Shown: positions 8,629-18,988, counted from the first letter of the stretch. The stretch is DNA of 64,000 bases from Paracoccus denitrificans (GCF_900100045.1 NZ_FNEA01000008.1:124001-188000), one strand, 5' to 3'. The notes: a model not told the origin generated them from the sequence alone. Program-made: numbers and translations.

Positions 8629-9075
8629 ATGACCGATTTCCTGCCGCTCGCTTATCCCTGGATCAAAGCCTTGCATGTCATGGCGGTGCTTTCCTGGATG
8701 GCTGGACTGTTCTATCTGCCCCGGCTGTTCGTCTATCACGCCGAACGCGGCCATCTTGGGCAAGAGCCGGTGCAATCCTTTCGGATCATGGAAGACAAGT
8801 TGCTGCGCCTGATCATGAATCCGGCGATGATCGTCACATGGATCGCAGGTCTTGCGCTGGTGCTGACGCCTGGCATCGTGGACTGGACGATGATCTGGCC
8901 CTGGACCAAGGCAGCCGGGGTGCTGGGAATGACCTGGTTTCACATGTGGCTGGCCGGCCAGCGCAAGGCGCTTCTGCTTGGCCAGGGGCTAAGCGGCCGG
9001 CGCTATCGCATGATGAACGAGGTTCCGACCCTTCTCATGGTCCTGATCGTGCTGTCGGTGATCGTGAAATTCTAG
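8629..9075 (+). CDS. hemJ: HemJ, protoporphyrinogen IX oxidase
   Basis: Small membrane enzyme of heme synthesis that oxidises protoporphyrinogen IX to protoporphyrin IX in bacteria lacking HemY and HemG. The 148 residues carry about four hydrophobic helices. Conserved features are the early His (WIKALHVMAVLSWMAGL) with LPRLFVYHAE, and TWFHMWLAGQRKALL in the second half. The ATG at 8629 is chosen because GGAGG (8618-8622) lies six bases before it. HemJ next to rho beside the origin is a common alphaproteobacterial arrangement. Confidence 0.9.
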   Translation: MTDFLPLAYPWIKALHVMAVLSWMAGLFYLPRLFVYHAERGHLGQEPVQSFRIMEDKLLRLIMNPAMIVTWIAGLALVLTPGIVDWTMIWPWTKAAGVLGMTWFHMWLAGQRKALLLGQGLSGRRYRMMNEVPTLLMVLIVLSVIVKF

Positions 9076-9200
9076 AAGAATTGACTCGCGCCCGGATTCT
9101 GCCTATGTGACCCGCAACCGCCGTCCGGTGGGGTTTTTCCTGACACAGTTTTCTGCGCGGACCGATCATGCGTCGGATAGTGCGCGCCCATAGGCTAGAC

Positions 9201-10472
9201 ATGACCGAAGAACGCCTCAACCTGTCCGATCTCAAGGCCAAGAGCCCGGCCGACCTGCTGGCCATGGCCGAGGAGTGGGAAATCGAGAACGCCTCGACCA
9301 TGCGCAAGGGCGAGATGATGTTCTCGATCCTCAAGGAGCATGCCGAGGAAGGCTTCGAGATCGGCGGCGACGGCGTGCTGGAGGTTGTCCAGGACGGTTT
9401 CGGCTTCCTGCGCTCGCCCGAGGCGAACTATCTGCCAGGGCCCGACGACATCTATGTCAGCCCCGACATGATCCGCCAGCACAGCCTGCGCACCGGCGAC
9501 ACGGTCGAGGGCGTGATCCGCGCCCCGGGCGAGAACGAACGGTATTTCGCCCTGACCAAGGTCGAGAAGATCAACTTCGAGAATCCCGAGAAAGCCCGCC
9601 ACAAGGTCGCCTTCGACAACCTGACGCCGCTTTATCCGAACGAACGCCTGAAGATGGAGATCGAGGATCCGACCATCAAGGACCGTTCGGCCCGGATCAT
9701 CGACCTGGTGGCGCCGATCGGCAAGGGCCAGCGTTCGTTGATCGTGGCGCCGCCGCGCACCGGCAAGACGGTGTTGCTGCAGAACATCGCCCATTCGATC
9801 GAGAAAAATCACCCGGAATGCTATCTGATCGTGCTGCTGATCGACGAGCGGCCGGAAGAGGTGACCGATATGCAGCGTTCCGTGAAAGGCGAGGTGATTT
9901 CCTCGACCTTCGACGAACCGGCCAGCCGGCACGTCGCCGTGTCGGAGATGGTGATCGAGAAGGCCAAGCGCCTTGTCGAACATAAACGAGATGTTGTGAT
10001 TCTTCTGGATTCTATCACAAGACTTGGTAGAGCCTTCAACACCGTGGTGCCTAGTTCGGGCAAGGTCCTGACCGGCGGTGTCGACGCGAATGCCTTGCAG
10101 CGTCCGAAGCGATTCTTTGGCGCGGCCCGGAATATCGAAGAGGGCGGTTCGCTGACCATCATCGCTACGGCGCTGATCGATACCGGCTCGCGTATGGATG
10201 AGGTGATCTTCGAGGAATTCAAGGGCACCGGCAACAGCGAGATCGTGCTGGATCGCAAGGTGGCCGACAAGCGCGTGTTCCCGGCCATGGATATTCTCAA
10301 GTCCGGCACCCGCAAAGAAGAATTGCTGGTCGATGCCAAGGATCTGCAAAAGACCTATCTGCTGCGGCGCATCCTGAACCCGATGGGGACCACGGATGCC
10401 ATCGAATTCCTGATCTCGAAGCTGAAGCAGACCAAGACCAATGGCGAATTCTTCGATTCGATGAACGCCTGA
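9201..10472 (+). CDS. rho: Transcription termination factor Rho
   Basis: Hexameric RNA helicase that ends transcription. The 423 residues comprise an N-terminal Rho-N domain ([20 protein letters not shown]), the RNA-binding cold-shock domain ([19 protein letters not shown]), Walker A (APPRTGKT) and Walker B ([14 protein letters not shown]), with the Q/R loops ([15 protein letters not shown]). The length equals that of E. coli Rho. The start at 9201 (MTEERLNL) is preferred over an in-frame ATG at 9168, because homologues begin near it. Around 9978-10035 the codons turn AT-rich with AGA codons, unlike the rest of the gene. Confidence 0.97.
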   Translation: MTEERLNLSDLKAKSPADLLAMAEEWEIENASTMRKGEMMFSILKEHAEEGFEIGGDGVLEVVQDGFGFLRSPEANYLPGPDDIYVSPDMIRQHSLRTGDTVEGVIRAPGENERYFALTKVEKINFENPEKARHKVAFDNLTPLYPNERLKMEIEDPTIKDRSARIIDLVAPIGKGQRSLIVAPPRTGKTVLLQNIAHSIEKNHPECYLIVLLIDERPEEVTDMQRSVKGEVISSTFDEPASRHVAVSEMVIEKAKRLVEHKRDVVILLDSITRLGRAFNTVVPSSGKVLTGGVDANALQRPKRFFGAARNIEEGGSLTIIATALIDTGSRMDEVIFEEFKGTGNSEIVLDRKVADKRVFPAMDILKSGTRKEELLVDAKDLQKTYLLRRILNPMGTTDAIEFLISKLKQTKTNGEFFDSMNA

Positions 10473-10488
10473 CGGCGCGGAGGATGCG

Positions 10489-11748
10489 GTGGATACGATC
10501 TTTGCCGAGGCGACCCCGCCCGGTCGAGGGGGCGTTTCCGTTGTCCGCCTCAGCGGACCGAAGGCGCATGCGACACTGGAATCCCTGGCTGGACCAGTTG
10601 CAACGCCCCGGATGGCGGCGTTGCGGGCGTTGCGGGATGGCGACGACCTGATCGACCGCGCGCTGGTGATATGGTTTGCGGAAGGTCACAGCTTTACCGG
10701 CGAGGAAGTGGCCGAACTGCATCTGCATGGCGCGCCCGTCATCGCCAGCCGACTGTCGCAGGCGTTGCTGGCAAGGGGATTGCGGCGCGCCGAAGCAGGC
10801 GAATTTACCAAGCGCGCCTTCCTCAACGGTCGCATCGATCTGGCCGAAGCCGAAGGTCTGGCTGACCTGCTTTCAGCCGAGACCGAGGCACAGCGCAAGC
10901 TTGCCATGCGAGCGACGGAAGGCGAGTTGGGACGCAAAGCCGACGAGCTGCGGTCCAAACTGATCCGCGCCGGCGCATTGATCGAGGCCAGCATCGATTT
11001 TGCCGATGAGGAAGTGCCCGATGAGGTTCCTGAAGAGGCGTTGGACCTGATAAAAGCGGTCCGCAGCGATATCCAGGGGATGTTGGCAAGCTATCCGGCC
11101 ACCGAACGGCTGCGCCAGGGCTATGAAGTGGCCATCATTGGACCGCCGAATGCCGGGAAATCGACTTTGCTGAACCGGATCGGCCAAAGGGAAATCGCGC
11201 TGGTTTCAGAGATTGCGGGGACCACGCGGGATATCCTTGAATTGCATACGGATTTGCGTGGCTTGCCGGTAACCTTCCTGGATACGGCCGGTCTGCGCGA
11301 GAGCAGTGATCCGGTAGAGGCGATGGGGGTTGCACGAGCTGTGCAACGGGCTGCGGAAGCGGATCTGCGCATCCATTTGTCGGTCGATGGCGTTCCTGAA
11401 GAAACCTTGGTGCTGGGCGATATTATCGTCCGTTCCAAGGCGGATCTGGGCCGGGGCGAGGAAACTGCCATTTCCGGCCTGACCGGGGAAGGGGTCGCGG
11501 AGCTTCTGGATTTGGTCTATGATCGCCTGCGAGTCAGGGCTGCCGATTCAGGGTTGGTTGGGCACAAGCGGCAGGCAGAGGCCTTGCAGCGCGCGGTGGC
11601 GGCTTTGGCGATTGACGACAGCTTGGCACCGGAGTTTCTGGCAGAAGCCTTGCGGCAGGCAGCGCAAGCGTTGGCGATGATGGTTGGGCGGGTCGGGGCT
11701 GAGGATTATCTGGACGAGATCTTCAGTTCCTTCTGTATCGGAAAGTAA
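10489..11748 (+). CDS. mnmE: tRNA modification GTPase MnmE
   Basis: With MnmG it installs the carboxymethylaminomethyl group on U34 of certain tRNAs. The GTG start at 10489 ([15 protein letters not shown]) follows GGAGG (10479-10483). The order is an N-terminal tetrahydrofolate-binding domain, a helical domain, and an inserted G domain ([20 protein letters not shown]), ending in the C-terminal FCIGK whose Cys is conserved. At 419 residues it is somewhat shorter than the E. coli protein (454), with a compact G domain, as often seen in Rhodobacteraceae. Eight bases separate it from the mnmG start. Confidence 0.96.
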   Translation: MDTIFAEATPPGRGGVSVVRLSGPKAHATLESLAGPVATPRMAALRALRDGDDLIDRALVIWFAEGHSFTGEEVAELHLHGAPVIASRLSQALLARGLRRAEAGEFTKRAFLNGRIDLAEAEGLADLLSAETEAQRKLAMRATEGELGRKADELRSKLIRAGALIEASIDFADEEVPDEVPEEALDLIKAVRSDIQGMLASYPATERLRQGYEVAIIGPPNAGKSTLLNRIGQREIALVSEIAGTTRDILELHTDLRGLPVTFLDTAGLRESSDPVEAMGVARAVQRAAEADLRIHLSVDGVPEETLVLGDIIVRSKADLGRGEETAISGLTGEGVAELLDLVYDRLRVRAADSGLVGHKRQAEALQRAVAALAIDDSLAPEFLAEALRQAAQALAMMVGRVGAEDYLDEIFSSFCIGK

Positions 11749-11764
11749 GGTTCCACGTGAAACA
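11749..11764. other. parS-like centromere site (degenerate)
   Basis: GGTTCCACGTGAAACA matches 14 of 16 positions of the parS consensus TGTTTCACGTGAAACA. The GTG start codon of mnmG is part of it, so the ParB site and the translation start are superimposed. parAB lies 2.4 kb downstream. Confidence 0.75.
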
Positions 11765-13616
11765 ATTCGACGTAATCGTGATTGGTGGAGGCCATGCCGG
11801 CGTGGAAGCGGCCATGGCTGCGGCCCGCATGGGTGTGAAAACCGCGCTGGTCACGTTGCACCGCGACGATATCGGCACCATGTCCTGCAACCCTGCGATC
11901 GGGGGGCTGGGAAAGGGCCATCTGGTCCGAGAAATCGACGCGCTCGATGGAGTCATGGGGAAACTCGCCGATACCGCCGGCATTCAGTTTCGGCTTTTGA
12001 ACCGACGCAAGGGTCCTGCCGTGCAAGGGCCTCGTGCACAGGCGGATCGCAAGCTTTATCGTTCGGCTGCGGCGAAGATAGTGGCCGGACAGGACGGTCT
12101 GTCTCTGATCCTGGGCGAGGCTGCCGAATTACTGCATGAGCGTGGCCAAGTCACCGGCTTGCGGCTGGCCGATGATAGCGAATTGCAGGCGCGGCAGATC
12201 ATCCTGACCACCGGAACATTCCTGAACGGTTTGATTCACATAGGGGAAATCAGCCGCCAAGCAGGCCGCTGGGGCGGGTCCACCTCCGTGACCTTGGCCG
12301 CTTCGCTTCGTCCGTTGAACCTGCCGCTGGGGAGGTTGAAGACCGGAACGCCTCCGCGCATTCTGCGGCAGAGCATCGATTGGGAGAGCCTGCATCAGCA
12401 GCCGGGTGATGAAGAACCGGTGATGTTCTCTTACCTGAATACGGTGCCGGAAGCTCCGCAAGTCAGCTGCGCGATCACGCATACCAACCCCGACACACAC
12501 CGAATAATTCGCGAAAACCTTGCGCGATCAGCGATGTATGGGGGGCGGATCGATGGCGTGGGACCGCGATACTGCCCTTCGATTGAGGACAAGGTCGTCC
12601 GTTTTGCCGACAAGGAATCGCATCAGATCTTCCTGGAGCCGGAAGGTCTGGATAGCGATCTTGTCTATCCAAACGGGATTTCGACGTCTTTGCCGGAAGA
12701 TATCCAACTCGCTTACGTCCGTTCAATCCGCGGTCTCGAGCGGGCGCAGATCGCGCAGCCGGGCTATGCGGTGGAATATGACTATGTCGACCCGCGTGCC
12801 TTGGCTGCGTCGCTGGAGGTCAAGAATTTGTCAGGGCTGTTCCTGGCCGGGCAGATCAACGGCACGACGGGTTATGAAGAGGCGGCGGCGCAAGGGCTGG
12901 TCGCTGGTCTCAATGCGGCATTGAAGGCGCAAGGCCGCGAGGCGTTGCATTTCAGCCGGTCGCAAAGCTATATCGGGGTGATGATCGATGATCTCACCAC
13001 GCGCGGTGTCAGCGAGCCCTATCGCATGTTCACATCGCGTGCCGAATTCCGGCTCTCGCTTCGGGCGGATAACGCTGATCAGCGTTTGACGCCTTTTGGT
13101 ATCGATATTGGCTGTGTCGGCCAGGAGCGCAGAGCGGCATTCTCTGAAAAGATGCGGCGCTATACTGCGGCGCGGGACCGTGCCGAGTCCGTATCCTTTA
13201 CTCCGACGGAGCTTTCCCGTTCGGGGATCGAGGTGCGTCACGATGGGGCTCGACGCAGCCTGTTTGCTCTGCTGGCTCAGCAGGAAATACCGCAAGATCA
13301 AGTCCTTGCACTGGATGATCAGCTTGTATTGCAAGATCCCGCCATCATCCGCCAGTTGGCCACAGATGCGCTTTATCATCAGTATACGGACCGTCAGGGC
13401 AAGGATGCCGAGCTGCTCCGAAAGGAAGAGGCAGTAGCCATACCAGCCGAGTTTGATTACGACGCGCTTTCTGGCCTGTCCAACGAACTCAAATTCAAGC
13501 TGAACCAACATCGCCCGGCGACGCTGGCTGCCGCTGCGAATATCGAGGGGATGACCCCGGCTGCGCTGACCTTGATCCTCGCCGTGATCCGTGCCGGCAA
13601 TCGCCGCAGCGCCTGA
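11757..13616 (+). CDS. mnmG: tRNA uridine-5-carboxymethylaminomethyl modification enzyme MnmG (GidA)
   Basis: FAD-dependent partner of MnmE. The 619 residues begin with the dinucleotide-binding motif ([12 protein letters not shown]), followed by [16 protein letters not shown], the conserved TGTFLNG and the FAD-binding [21 protein letters not shown]. The C-terminal helical domain binds MnmE and tRNA. The start is GTG at 11757, inside a parS-like site. The stop overlaps the rsmG start (TGATG). mnmG and the flanking genes use visibly fewer G/C third bases than the xox region. Confidence 0.97.
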   Translation: MKQFDVIVIGGGHAGVEAAMAAARMGVKTALVTLHRDDIGTMSCNPAIGGLGKGHLVREIDALDGVMGKLADTAGIQFRLLNRRKGPAVQGPRAQADRKLYRSAAAKIVAGQDGLSLILGEAAELLHERGQVTGLRLADDSELQARQIILTTGTFLNGLIHIGEISRQAGRWGGSTSVTLAASLRPLNLPLGRLKTGTPPRILRQSIDWESLHQQPGDEEPVMFSYLNTVPEAPQVSCAITHTNPDTHRIIRENLARSAMYGGRIDGVGPRYCPSIEDKVVRFADKESHQIFLEPEGLDSDLVYPNGISTSLPEDIQLAYVRSIRGLERAQIAQPGYAVEYDYVDPRALAASLEVKNLSGLFLAGQINGTTGYEEAAAQGLVAGLNAALKAQGREALHFSRSQSYIGVMIDDLTTRGVSEPYRMFTSRAEFRLSLRADNADQRLTPFGIDIGCVGQERRAAFSEKMRRYTAARDRAESVSFTPTELSRSGIEVRHDGARRSLFALLAQQEIPQDQVLALDDQLVLQDPAIIRQLATDALYHQYTDRQGKDAELLRKEEAVAIPAEFDYDALSGLSNELKFKLNQHRPATLAAAANIEGMTPAALTLILAVIRAGNRRSA

Positions 13617-14197
13617 TGAGTGTTTCACGTGAAACAGAACGCCTCGCGACTTATGCCGGGCTGCTGCGGAAATGGAATCCGGCCATCAATCTGATTGCTG
13701 CTTCGACAATTGATCAGATCGAGGCGCGTCATATCGCTGACAGTTTGCATCTGGTCGAGATCGCGAAGAATGCACAAGGAAGCTGGGTCGATCTGGGCAG
13801 CGGTGGCGGGCTTCCCGGCATCGTGGTCGCGATCATGCGGCCTGATCTGGAGCTGTCCATGGTGGAAAGCGACCAGCGCAAGGGGGCATTCTTGCGCAAT
13901 GCCATTCGCGAGCTGGCACTGCCGCACGCAAAGGTGCTGTGCAAACGCATCGAGGCTTTGGATCGGCTCGATGCCGCCAATCTCAGTGCAAGAGCCCTTG
14001 CTCCGCTTCCGCAGCTCATGGCATATGTAGAGCGGCACCTGAGCCCGTCTGGAACAGCATGGCTGATGAAAGGCCGAAACTGGCAAGCCGAGGTTTCTCA
14101 GGCGCAAAGCGATTGGAAGTTCGACCTGAAAACCCACCAAAGCGCGACAGATCCTGACGCGGCCATTCTGGAAATCACGGGACTCCGCCATGCCTGA
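13616..14197 (+). CDS. rsmG: 16S rRNA (guanine-527-N7) methyltransferase RsmG (GidB)
   Basis: SAM-dependent methyltransferase of 193 residues; loss in other bacteria gives low-level streptomycin resistance. Motif I is WVDLGSGGGLPGIV, followed by MVESDQRKGAFLR. The first codons (MSVSRETER) are encoded by a perfect parS site. One base overlaps mnmG, and the end overlaps parA by eight bases, so mnmG-rsmG-parA-parB is probably one transcript. Confidence 0.96.
   Translation: MSVSRETERLATYAGLLRKWNPAINLIAASTIDQIEARHIADSLHLVEIAKNAQGSWVDLGSGGGLPGIVVAIMRPDLELSMVESDQRKGAFLRNAIRELALPHAKVLCKRIEALDRLDAANLSARALAPLPQLMAYVERHLSPSGTAWLMKGRNWQAEVSQAQSDWKFDLKTHQSATDPDAAILEITGLRHA
13621..13636. other. Perfect parS centromere site
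   Basis: TGTTTCACGTGAAACA, 16 of 16 bases of the parS palindrome bound by chromosomal ParB. It lies in codons 2-7 of rsmG, 1.3 kb upstream of parB. Confidence 0.93.
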
Positions 14198-14966
14198 CAC
14201 ACGCATCATTGCTGTTGCAAACCAGAAGGGTGGGGTCGGAAAGACTACCACGGCAATCAATCTTGGCGCGGCCTTGGCCGAACAAGGTCAGCGCGTCGCT
14301 ATCATTGACCTTGACCCGCAGGGCAATGCCTCCACTGGTTTGGGCGTGCCGTTGGAAGAACGCGAGCTGACGTCCTATGACCTGCTGACCGGGGAGCGCG
14401 CATTGCAGGAAACGCTGCGCGACACGGCGATTGCCAATCTCCGCGTCGTGCCGTCGAACCGCGACCTTGCCTCGGCGGATTTTGAGCTCTCCAACCGGCC
14501 CGGTCGGACCCAGCTTTTGCGCCGGAAACTGTCGGCTCCTTCGGAATTCGACTATATTCTGATCGATTGTCCGCCGGCGCTTGGCCTTCTTACGGTGAAC
14601 GCCATGGTGGCGTCTGACAGCGTCCTGGTGCCGCTGCAAGCCGAGTTTTATGCGCTGGAGGGGCTTTCGCAGCTGTTGATGACGGTGCGCGAGGTGCGGC
14701 AAACCGCAAATCCCGATTTGCGCATCGAGGGCGTGCTGCTGACCATGTCCGACAATCGTAACAACCTGTCTCAGCAAGTCGAGGCGGATGCGCGCAGCAC
14801 GCTTTCCGGCCTGGTCTATCGCACGGTGATTCCGCGCAATGTGCGGCTGTCCGAGGCGCCATCGCATGCCATGCCGGTGCTGCAATATGATCCGAACTCC
14901 AAGGGAAGCCACGCCTATCGCGATCTGGCAAGGGAGTTCCTGTCCCGTCAACTCGCGACCGCCTGA
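14190..14966 (+). CDS. parA: Chromosome partitioning ATPase ParA (Soj)
   Basis: Walker-type ATPase of 258 residues that moves ParB-parS complexes. The deviant Walker A motif KGGVGKTTTAINLG lies at residues 13-26, with switch DLDPQGNAS and Walker B-like DYILIDCPPALGLL. Its ATG is inside the end of rsmG. parB follows after nine bases. Confidence 0.97.
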   Translation: MPDTRIIAVANQKGGVGKTTTAINLGAALAEQGQRVAIIDLDPQGNASTGLGVPLEERELTSYDLLTGERALQETLRDTAIANLRVVPSNRDLASADFELSNRPGRTQLLRRKLSAPSEFDYILIDCPPALGLLTVNAMVASDSVLVPLQAEFYALEGLSQLLMTVREVRQTANPDLRIEGVLLTMSDNRNNLSQQVEADARSTLSGLVYRTVIPRNVRLSEAPSHAMPVLQYDPNSKGSHAYRDLAREFLSRQLATA

Positions 14967-14975
14967 GGAGGAATC

Positions 14976-15854
14976 ATGGCAGAGAACAAGCTTGAAAAGC
15001 GCGGTCTGGGCCGTGGATTGTCGGCGTTGATGGCCGATGTGGATCTGATTCCTTCCGAGCGTCCCGCGCCCCGGCAGATCCTTCCGGTCGAACAGCTGAC
15101 GCCGAACCCGGATCAGCCTCGCCGCAGTTTTGCCCCTGAAGCGTTGCAGGAGCTTGCCGATTCGCTAAAGACTCGCGGCATGCTGCAGCCGTTGATCGTG
15201 CGCCCGCATCCGACCGATCGCGGCCTTTACCAGATCGTTGCTGGCGAGCGCCGTTGGCGTGCCGCTCAGATCGCCCAGCTCCATGAGGTGCCGGTCATCG
15301 TTCGCGATCTGAACGATACGGAAGTGCTGGAAGTCGCCATTGTCGAGAACATCCAGCGTGCCGACCTGAACGCGATCGAGGAGGCGGCTTCTTATCGCCA
15401 GCTCATGGACAGGTTCGGCCACACCCAGGAAAAGCTGGGCGAGGCGCTTAACAAGAGCCGCAGCCATATCGCCAACCTGCTGCGGCTGCTGAACCTGCCG
15501 GAGCAGGTGCAGGCCTGGCTCAAGGAAGGCAAGCTGACTGCCGGCCATGCCCGGGCGCTGATTACCGCATCCAATGCCGTCGAGCTTGCGCGCAAGGTGA
15601 TCGAGAAGAACCTTTCCGTGCGCGAGACTGAAGAACTGGTGCGTCGCCAAGCCGAAGGCCCCAAGGCGCAGAAATCCAGGAGCGCCAGCCAGGAAAAGGA
15701 TGCCGACACCCGCGCGCTGGAAGGCGATTTGACCGCGCATCTCAAGATGAAGGTGGCGATCAACCATTCCGGGACCGACGGTGGCCAGCTTGTGATCACC
15801 TATCGCGACCTTGATCAGCTTGATCGTCTTTGCCAGATCCTTGCCGGCGACTGA
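14976..15854 (+). CDS. parB: Chromosome partitioning protein ParB (Spo0J)
   Basis: CTP-dependent DNA clamp that loads at parS and spreads. The 292 residues show the N-terminal KRGLGRGLSALM, the CTP-binding core (PNPDQPRRSF; GERRWRAA; ENIQRADLN), a helix-turn-helix (EKLGEALNKSRSHIANLLRL) and a C-terminal dimerisation domain. A strong AGGAGG precedes the ATG. Two candidate parS sites lie upstream in the same operon. Confidence 0.97.
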   Translation: MAENKLEKRGLGRGLSALMADVDLIPSERPAPRQILPVEQLTPNPDQPRRSFAPEALQELADSLKTRGMLQPLIVRPHPTDRGLYQIVAGERRWRAAQIAQLHEVPVIVRDLNDTEVLEVAIVENIQRADLNAIEEAASYRQLMDRFGHTQEKLGEALNKSRSHIANLLRLLNLPEQVQAWLKEGKLTAGHARALITASNAVELARKVIEKNLSVRETEELVRRQAEGPKAQKSRSASQEKDADTRALEGDLTAHLKMKVAINHSGTDGGQLVITYRDLDQLDRLCQILAGD

Positions 15855-15924
15855 ACACCACATCTAGTATAGTTCAAGCAAAAAGACACTAGAAAAGCTG
15901 GTATCATCGCCACTGGCCACCAAG

Positions 15925-15955
15925 AAAAAGCCCCGGAGGATCACTCCGGGGCTTT
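15925..15955. terminator. Bidirectional terminator between parB and grpE
   Basis: A perfect 12-bp stem (15927-15938 with 15944-15955; arms AAAGCCCCGGAG and CTCCGGGGCTTT) has a GATCA loop. Five A precede it, giving a T-run on the minus strand for grpE, and three T end it on the plus strand for the par transcript. Confidence 0.9.
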
Positions 15956-15984
15956 GTGCTGCCGGGTATCTCGCTGTAACCGGC

Positions 15985-16524
15985 TCAGCTTGCGGGGGTC
16001 GAGCTGACGCCGACCTTGGCCGGGCGCAGCAGTCGGTCGTGCAGCATGAAGCCGTTATCCATGACCTGGATGATGCTGCCGGCAACCGTGCCGGGCACGG
16101 GGGCCTCGAACATCGCCTCGTGCTGCTGGGGATCGAATTTCTCGCCCGGGGCCGGGGTGATGACCTTGATGCCATGCTTTGCGAAAACGTTGTTCAATTC
16201 GCGCAGGGTCAATTCGACGCCCTCGATCAGCGCGGCGGCGGCGCGCTGATCCTCGCTGGCGGCTTCCAGCGCGCGGGTCAGTGCGTCATGCACCGGCAGC
16301 AGGTCGCGCGCCAGGCGCGAGCCGCCATATTGCTCGGCATCGCGGCGATCCTTTTCGGCCCTCTTGCGGGCGTTCTCGGCATCGGCCAGCGCGCGCATGA
16401 AGCGGTCGCGATATTCGTCCCGTTCGGCGATCAGCGCCTCGACTTCGGGCGAGGGCACCTCATCGGCCGGCGGGTCGATGATTTCCTCATCCAGCGGGCT
16501 GCCGTTCGGGTTTTCGTTCGTCAT
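15985..16524 (-). CDS. grpE: Nucleotide exchange factor GrpE
   Basis: Co-chaperone releasing ADP from DnaK. The 179 residues have an acidic, Pro-rich N-terminus (to about residue 25), a long dimerising helix (EVEALIAERDEYRDRFMRAL), and a C-terminal beta domain ending GFMLHDRLLRPAKVGVS, the conserved GrpE signature. It follows hrcA on the same strand, seven bases after its stop, and ends in the terminator shared with parB. Confidence 0.96.
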   Translation of the reverse strand: MTNENPNGSPLDEEIIDPPADEVPSPEVEALIAERDEYRDRFMRALADAENARKRAEKDRRDAEQYGGSRLARDLLPVHDALTRALEAASEDQRAAAALIEGVELTLRELNNVFAKHGIKVITPAPGEKFDPQQHEAMFEAPVPGTVAGSIIQVMDNGFMLHDRLLRPAKVGVSSTPAS

Positions 16525-16531
16525 GTCCTCA

Positions 16532-17587
16532 TCATCCTTTCCGGCCAGAGATCAACCGGCCGACAAGCTGCGCAGTATAGTCCACGATCGGCACGATGCG
16601 GCCATAGTTCAGCCGCGTCGGACCGATGACGCCGACCGCGCCAACAATCTTTCGGTCGGCATTCATATAGGGCGAAACGACGAGAGAGGAACCGGAAAGT
16701 GAAAAAAGCTTGTTCTCGGAACCGATGAAAATGCGCACGCCCTCGCCCTGTTCGGCCAGTTCCAGGAACTCGGCGATGTCGCGCTTGCGTTCCAGATCGT
16801 CGAACAAGGTGCGGATCCGGTCGAGATCGGCCAGCTCATGCGCCAGAAGATTGGCGCGGCCGCGCACGATAAGCCGCGGATCGCTGCTTTCCCCCTCCCA
16901 TTGCGCCAGGCCCGAAGAGACCAGCTGGGCCGCCACACTGTCCAGCTTCTGACGGCTCGCCTCGATCTCATGTGCGACGCTGCGCCGCAGCTCGGCCAGG
17001 GTCCGGCCCTCGGCCACGGCGTTCAGAAAGTTCGCCGCCTCGCGCATGGAACTGGCCGTATGACCGGGTGGGGGGGTAAAGACCCGATTTTCGACCCGGC
17101 CATCGGCAAAGACCAGCACGACCAGCGACCTGTCGGGGGCCAGGCTGACGAATTCGATATGCCGCACCGGCGCCTCCTGCTTGGGCATCAGCACCAGCGA
17201 GGCGCCCCGGGTCAGGGCCGACAGCGCCGTGCTGACCCGGTCCAGCATGACGCCGGTATCGCGATTGTCGTCGCCCAGGGTTTCCTCGATCATCTCGCGG
17301 TCGCTGGACGAGACCGGCCCGGCCTCCATCAGCCCGTCCACGAACAGCCGCAGCCCCAATTGCGTCGGCATGCGCCCGGCCGAGATATGCGGGTGATCCA
17401 GAAGACCCAGAAGCTCCAGGTCCTGCATCACGTTGCGAATCGTCGCGGCGCTGAGCTTCTCGGACATTTCCCGGGTCAGCGTGCGTGAGCCGACCGGCTC
17501 GCCGGTGGCGAGATAGGCTTCGACCACGCGGCGGAAAACCTCGCGTGAGCGGTCGTTGAGATCGGAAAGCAGCGCGGTTTCTAGCAT
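16532..17587 (-). CDS. hrcA: Heat-inducible transcription repressor HrcA
   Basis: Repressor that binds CIRCE operators of groESL-type operons. The 351 residues show an N-terminal winged helix (YLATGEPVGSRTLTREMSEK, SAATIRNVMQDLELLGLL, then PHISAGRMPT), a GAF-like core and the C-terminal VGVIGPTRLNYGRIVPIVDY signature. The ATG at 17587 (MLETALL) is taken as start; a TTG two codons upstream is also open. No CIRCE palindrome is visible between hrcA and the divergent rph, so it does not appear to control itself here. Confidence 0.95.
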   Translation of the reverse strand: MLETALLSDLNDRSREVFRRVVEAYLATGEPVGSRTLTREMSEKLSAATIRNVMQDLELLGLLDHPHISAGRMPTQLGLRLFVDGLMEAGPVSSSDREMIEETLGDDNRDTGVMLDRVSTALSALTRGASLVLMPKQEAPVRHIEFVSLAPDRSLVVLVFADGRVENRVFTPPPGHTASSMREAANFLNAVAEGRTLAELRRSVAHEIEASRQKLDSVAAQLVSSGLAQWEGESSDPRLIVRGRANLLAHELADLDRIRTLFDDLERKRDIAEFLELAEQGEGVRIFIGSENKLFSLSGSSLVVSPYMNADRKIVGAVGVIGPTRLNYGRIVPIVDYTAQLVGRLISGRKG

Positions 17588-17672
17588 GGGCAATCTGTCA
17601 GGACGTTCTCGGGTTGCGGTCTAGGGCTTCGGACCTGTATTTGGACGGCAAAACCCCCGAAAGGAATGAATG

Positions 17673-18395
17673 ATGCGCCCCTCTGGCCGGAATTTAAGTG
17701 ATATGCGCCCGATTTCAATCGAAACGGGCATCATGCGCCATGCCGAGGGCTCTTGCCTGATCTCTTGCGGCGACACCCGCGTGCTGTGTTCGGCCAGCAT
17801 CGAGGAGAAGGCGCCGCCCTTCCTGAAAGGGTCGGGCCAGGGCTGGGTGACGGCAGAATATGGCATGCTGCCGCGCGCGACCAACACCCGCAACCGGCGC
17901 GAGGCGGCGGCCGGCAAGCAATCCGGCCGCACCCAGGAAATCCAGCGCCTGATCGGCCGTGCGCTGCGTGCCGGGGTGGACCGCCGGGCCCTGGGCGAGC
18001 GGCAGATCGTCGTCGATTGCGACGTGATCCAGGCCGATGGCGGCACCCGCTGCGCCGCGATCACCGGCGGCTGGGTGGCGCTGCGGCTGGCGATGAACAA
18101 GCTGCTCAAGGCCGGCATCGTCACCGCCGATCCGATCATGGACCATGTCGCTGCCGTGTCCTGCGGCATCTATGCCGGGCAGCCGATCCTGGACCTGGAC
18201 TATGCCGAGGACAGCGAGGCCGGCACCGACGGCAATTTCATCATGACCGGGGCAGGGCGGCTGATCGAGGTGCAGATGTCGGCCGAGGGTGCCACCTTCT
18301 CGCGTCCCGAGATGAACCAGTTGCTCGATCTGGCCGAAGCCGGCATCGCCGAACTGGTCCGCGCCCAGAACGAGGCCGTGGCATGCGCAGGCTGA
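17673..18395 (+). CDS. rph: Ribonuclease PH
   Basis: Phosphate-dependent 3'-exoribonuclease that trims tRNA 3' ends. The 240 residues start MRPSGR. Visible are [22 protein letters not shown], the phosphate-binding [29 protein letters not shown] and [17 protein letters not shown]. Start 17673 is chosen over the ATG directly before it because of its better distance (seven bases) from AAGGA. Its last 13 bases overlap rdgB. Confidence 0.97.
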   Translation: MRPSGRNLSDMRPISIETGIMRHAEGSCLISCGDTRVLCSASIEEKAPPFLKGSGQGWVTAEYGMLPRATNTRNRREAAAGKQSGRTQEIQRLIGRALRAGVDRRALGERQIVVDCDVIQADGGTRCAAITGGWVALRLAMNKLLKAGIVTADPIMDHVAAVSCGIYAGQPILDLDYAEDSEAGTDGNFIMTGAGRLIEVQMSAEGATFSRPEMNQLLDLAEAGIAELVRAQNEAVACAG

Positions 18396-18988
18396 CCGAA
18401 AGAAAGCTGCTGGTCGCCACGCATAACAAGGGCAAGCTGGACGAGATCCGCGCCATGATGGCCCCGCATGGCATCGAGGTGACCTCGGCCGGCGAGATGG
18501 GCCTGCCCGAACCGGCCGAGACCGAGTCGAGCTTCATCGGCAATGCCCGCATCAAGGCTCGCGCCGCCATGCAGGCGACCGGCTTGCCGGTGCTGGCCGA
18601 TGACAGCGGCATCACGGTGGACGGGCTGGACGGTGCGCCCGGCGTTTATACCGCGGACTGGGCAGAGACGCCGAATGGCCGTGACTTCATGCAGGCCATG
18701 ACCCGCACCTGGACCGAACTGGACGAGCGCGGCGCCCCCGAGCCTCGCACCGCCCAGTTCCGTGCCACGCTGATCCTGCTCTGGCCCGATGGGCATGAGG
18801 AGATCTTCGAGGGCGTGGCACCCGGTCGCCTGGTCTGGCCGCCGCGCGGTGCGCATGGCCATGGCTACGACCCGATCTTCGTGCCCGACGGCCACGATGT
18901 GACCTATGCCGAGATGCCGTCCGAGCAGAAGAACGCCATCAGCCACCGCGCCCGCGCCTTTCGCAAGCTGGAGACGCTCTTTGCGTAG
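18383..18988 (+). CDS. rdgB: XTP/dITP diphosphatase RdgB (HAM1 family)
   Basis: House-cleaning enzyme hydrolysing XTP, dITP and ITP to monophosphates. The 201 residues show the N-terminal [15 protein letters not shown], the catalytic [20 protein letters not shown] and [12 protein letters not shown], all family hallmarks. Starts inside the end of rph and overlaps the start of the RidA-family gene. The order rph-rdgB-RidA-like-hemW is common in Rhodobacteraceae. Confidence 0.96.
   Translation: MRRLTERKLLVATHNKGKLDEIRAMMAPHGIEVTSAGEMGLPEPAETESSFIGNARIKARAAMQATGLPVLADDSGITVDGLDGAPGVYTADWAETPNGRDFMQAMTRTWTELDERGAPEPRTAQFRATLILLWPDGHEEIFEGVAPGRLVWPPRGAHGHGYDPIFVPDGHDVTYAEMPSEQKNAISHRARAFRKLETLFA

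Noticed and set aside
17588..17672. CIRCE operator between hrcA and rph
   Set aside because: No TTAGCACTC/GAGTGCTAA palindrome found.
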